Assembly (NCBI GenBank): GCA_045616665.1
Contig: JAZLHE010000076.1
Span: forward strand, 1 to 7,189
Direction of reading: 5' to 3'
Length of the DNA stretch: 7,189 bases
From: RUG11690 sp045616665
GTDB lineage: Bacteria > Bacteroidota > Bacteroidia > Bacteroidales > WCHB1-69
Shown: positions 6,261-7,189 of the stretch, piece by piece
Numbering within the stretch: position 1 is the first letter of the stretch
Layout: each line of letters starts with the position of its first letter
Notes under the pieces: model-generated
What the model saw: the letters and a program-made list of their open reading frames with translations, nothing else
Told to the model about the DNA's origin: nothing
The model's database searches: none
Position numbers and translations under genes: made by a program

Positions 6261-7189
6261 ATGACGAACCATAAAAAATCAACCGAAGAAAACGAAAAAG
6301 TCGAAGTGAGTCGCTTTGCTGTCTCCTTGGGTCTTTCCATATCGGAAATGAAAATTCGCGAAGAAAAAATCCGTGCGGAAGTCTTTTCTGCGAAATATCT
6401 GGATCCACGATTTGATCCGGGTTTCAAGAAACTTCTCGGCACCAAGGACTCCCTCAGGAGTTTTCTGAACGGTGTCCTCGCGCCGATGAAAATTGAGTCC
6501 ATCGAGAAACTGCATTTCAAGAATGTTGAAAAGAACCTTTATACCCCGGAGCACATGCAACTCCGCATGGATATCTGTGCGAAGACCGCCGACGGGAGGC
6601 ATATCAACGTGGAGATGCAGAAGGCTCCGCTTTCGTTCATTAGGGAGCGTATCCTGCTCCAGGAGAGCGCTTTCGTATGCGTCGCCAAGAAGGAGTACGA
6701 CCTCGAAATCGCGGCGAAGTACCCGGGTGATAGTGCTGAGGCCCGCGCTGCCCGTGAAAAATTCCGCTACGATATGCCGCACACCTACGCCATCTGGATT
6801 TGCGACTTCAACATCAATGGTAGTGGCGACGGGAACTACCATGACTCGTGGCATGTGTACAGCGACTCGGAAATCCGGAAAGGCCGGCCCCTTCCCGTCA
6901 GTGAAAAGATAAAGTATATTTTGATAGACCTGGAGAAGTTCAACAAGCCCTACGAGGAACTCGAGAACGACGAGGACCGATGGCTCTACCTGCTAAAGAA
7001 CGCAGGCTCCGCGAAGGAAGATTTCCCCAAGTTCAACGATGCTGCGATAGATGACGCTGTCGCTCGCATCCACATAAGCGAAACGGACAACGAGACAAAG
7101 GAGGCTCAGGTGGCTTGTAAAATGAGTGTAGAAGAGCAGATAGGCCGACTTGCCCTTGCTTTTGTCGACGGGAAGGAAGAAGGTCGTGC
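6261..7189 (+). CDS. Rpn-family PD-(D/E)XK nuclease / putative transposase, 3'-partial
   Basis: The frame starts at ATG 6261 (GGAAAAAAG just upstream, in-frame stop at 6234) and runs open to the window end, giving 309 codons. It matches the Rpn/PDDEXK_2 pattern. LDPRFDPGFKKLLGTKDSLR (residues 47-66) and SFLNGVL (67-73) form the family N-terminal signature. MDICAKTADG (103-112) and INVEMQKAP (115-123) carry the nuclease motif, with D104, E118 and Q120 as likely catalytic residues. HTYAIWICDF (174-183) and the DRWLYLLKNAG segment fit the rest of the fold. A charged N-terminal extension of about 45 residues precedes the signature. The visible end (FVDGKEEGR) looks like the start of the Gly/Glu/Lys-rich tail common in this family. 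Rpn proteins are DNA endonucleases that promote RecA-independent recombination in E. coli, and some act in phage defence. The motif looks intact, so activity is plausible. It is transcribed away from the tRNA. Confidence 0.9.
   Translation, partial: MTNHKKSTEENEKVEVSRFAVSLGLSISEMKIREEKIRAEVFSAKYLDPRFDPGFKKLLGTKDSLRSFLNGVLAPMKIESIEKLHFKNVEKNLYTPEHMQLRMDICAKTADGRHINVEMQKAPLSFIRERILLQESAFVCVAKKEYDLEIAAKYPGDSAEARAAREKFRYDMPHTYAIWICDFNINGSGDGNYHDSWHVYSDSEIRKGRPLPVSEKIKYILIDLEKFNKPYEELENDEDRWLYLLKNAGSAKEDFPKFNDAAIDDAVARIHISETDNETKEAQVACKMSVEEQIGRLALAFVDGKEEGR

Overview
The window looks like a chromosomal fragment from a Fibrobacter-like bacterium (phylum Fibrobacterota). This is inferred from the combination of a giant GLUG-repeat surface protein with a Bacteroidetes/Fibrobacter-style C-terminal tail, an Rpn-family PD-(D/E)XK nuclease gene, and mid-range, patchy GC content. 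No marker gene confirms the taxon. The layout is ordinary accessory chromosome. No phage, CRISPR array or complete insertion sequence is visible.

Positions 1-5322 (+) are the 3' part of one very large open frame that enters the window from upstream with no start codon. The visible 1773 residues are four complete long modules, plus the end of a fifth, of 293-369 residues. Each module has an N-terminal lead-in, a 'WTPIGT...FDG.GHTISGLYFN...VGLFGY' core, four or five GLUG motifs and a 'YFN...WVAGSVKS' linker. They are followed by a different C-terminal region of about 290 residues ending in a YDMKGR...GVYNNGKKVFVK tail that resembles the cell-surface sorting tails of this group. Just downstream (5355-5495), and probably in the same transcript, is an unrecognised 46-codon ORF with a YxxP-containing basic head and a very acidic tail. 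A rho-independent terminator at 5503-5531 ends this unit.

Positions 5532-6033 are a non-coding stretch between convergent transcription units. It holds a TGTCATTCCCGC REP-like hairpin, two paralogous 40-nt inverted repeats built on TGACTGAC that differ by compensated substitutions and share a 14-nt spacer length, and a cluster of strong GC-rich hairpins.

On the minus strand, a tRNA-Gly(GCC) gene (6034-6106) has a perfect TTGACA-17-TATAAT promoter and a strong terminator. Its T-loop has C at the position that is almost always U55. Divergent from it, 6261-7189 (+) is the 5' part of an Rpn/PDDEXK_2 family nuclease gene that runs off the end of the window.

The genes do not form one obvious pathway. 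The GLUG protein and the small ORF form one likely transcript, the tRNA is an independent housekeeping unit, and the Rpn gene is a separate mobile-associated gene. The least explained parts are the small ORF, the covarying inverted-repeat pair and the hairpin cluster.
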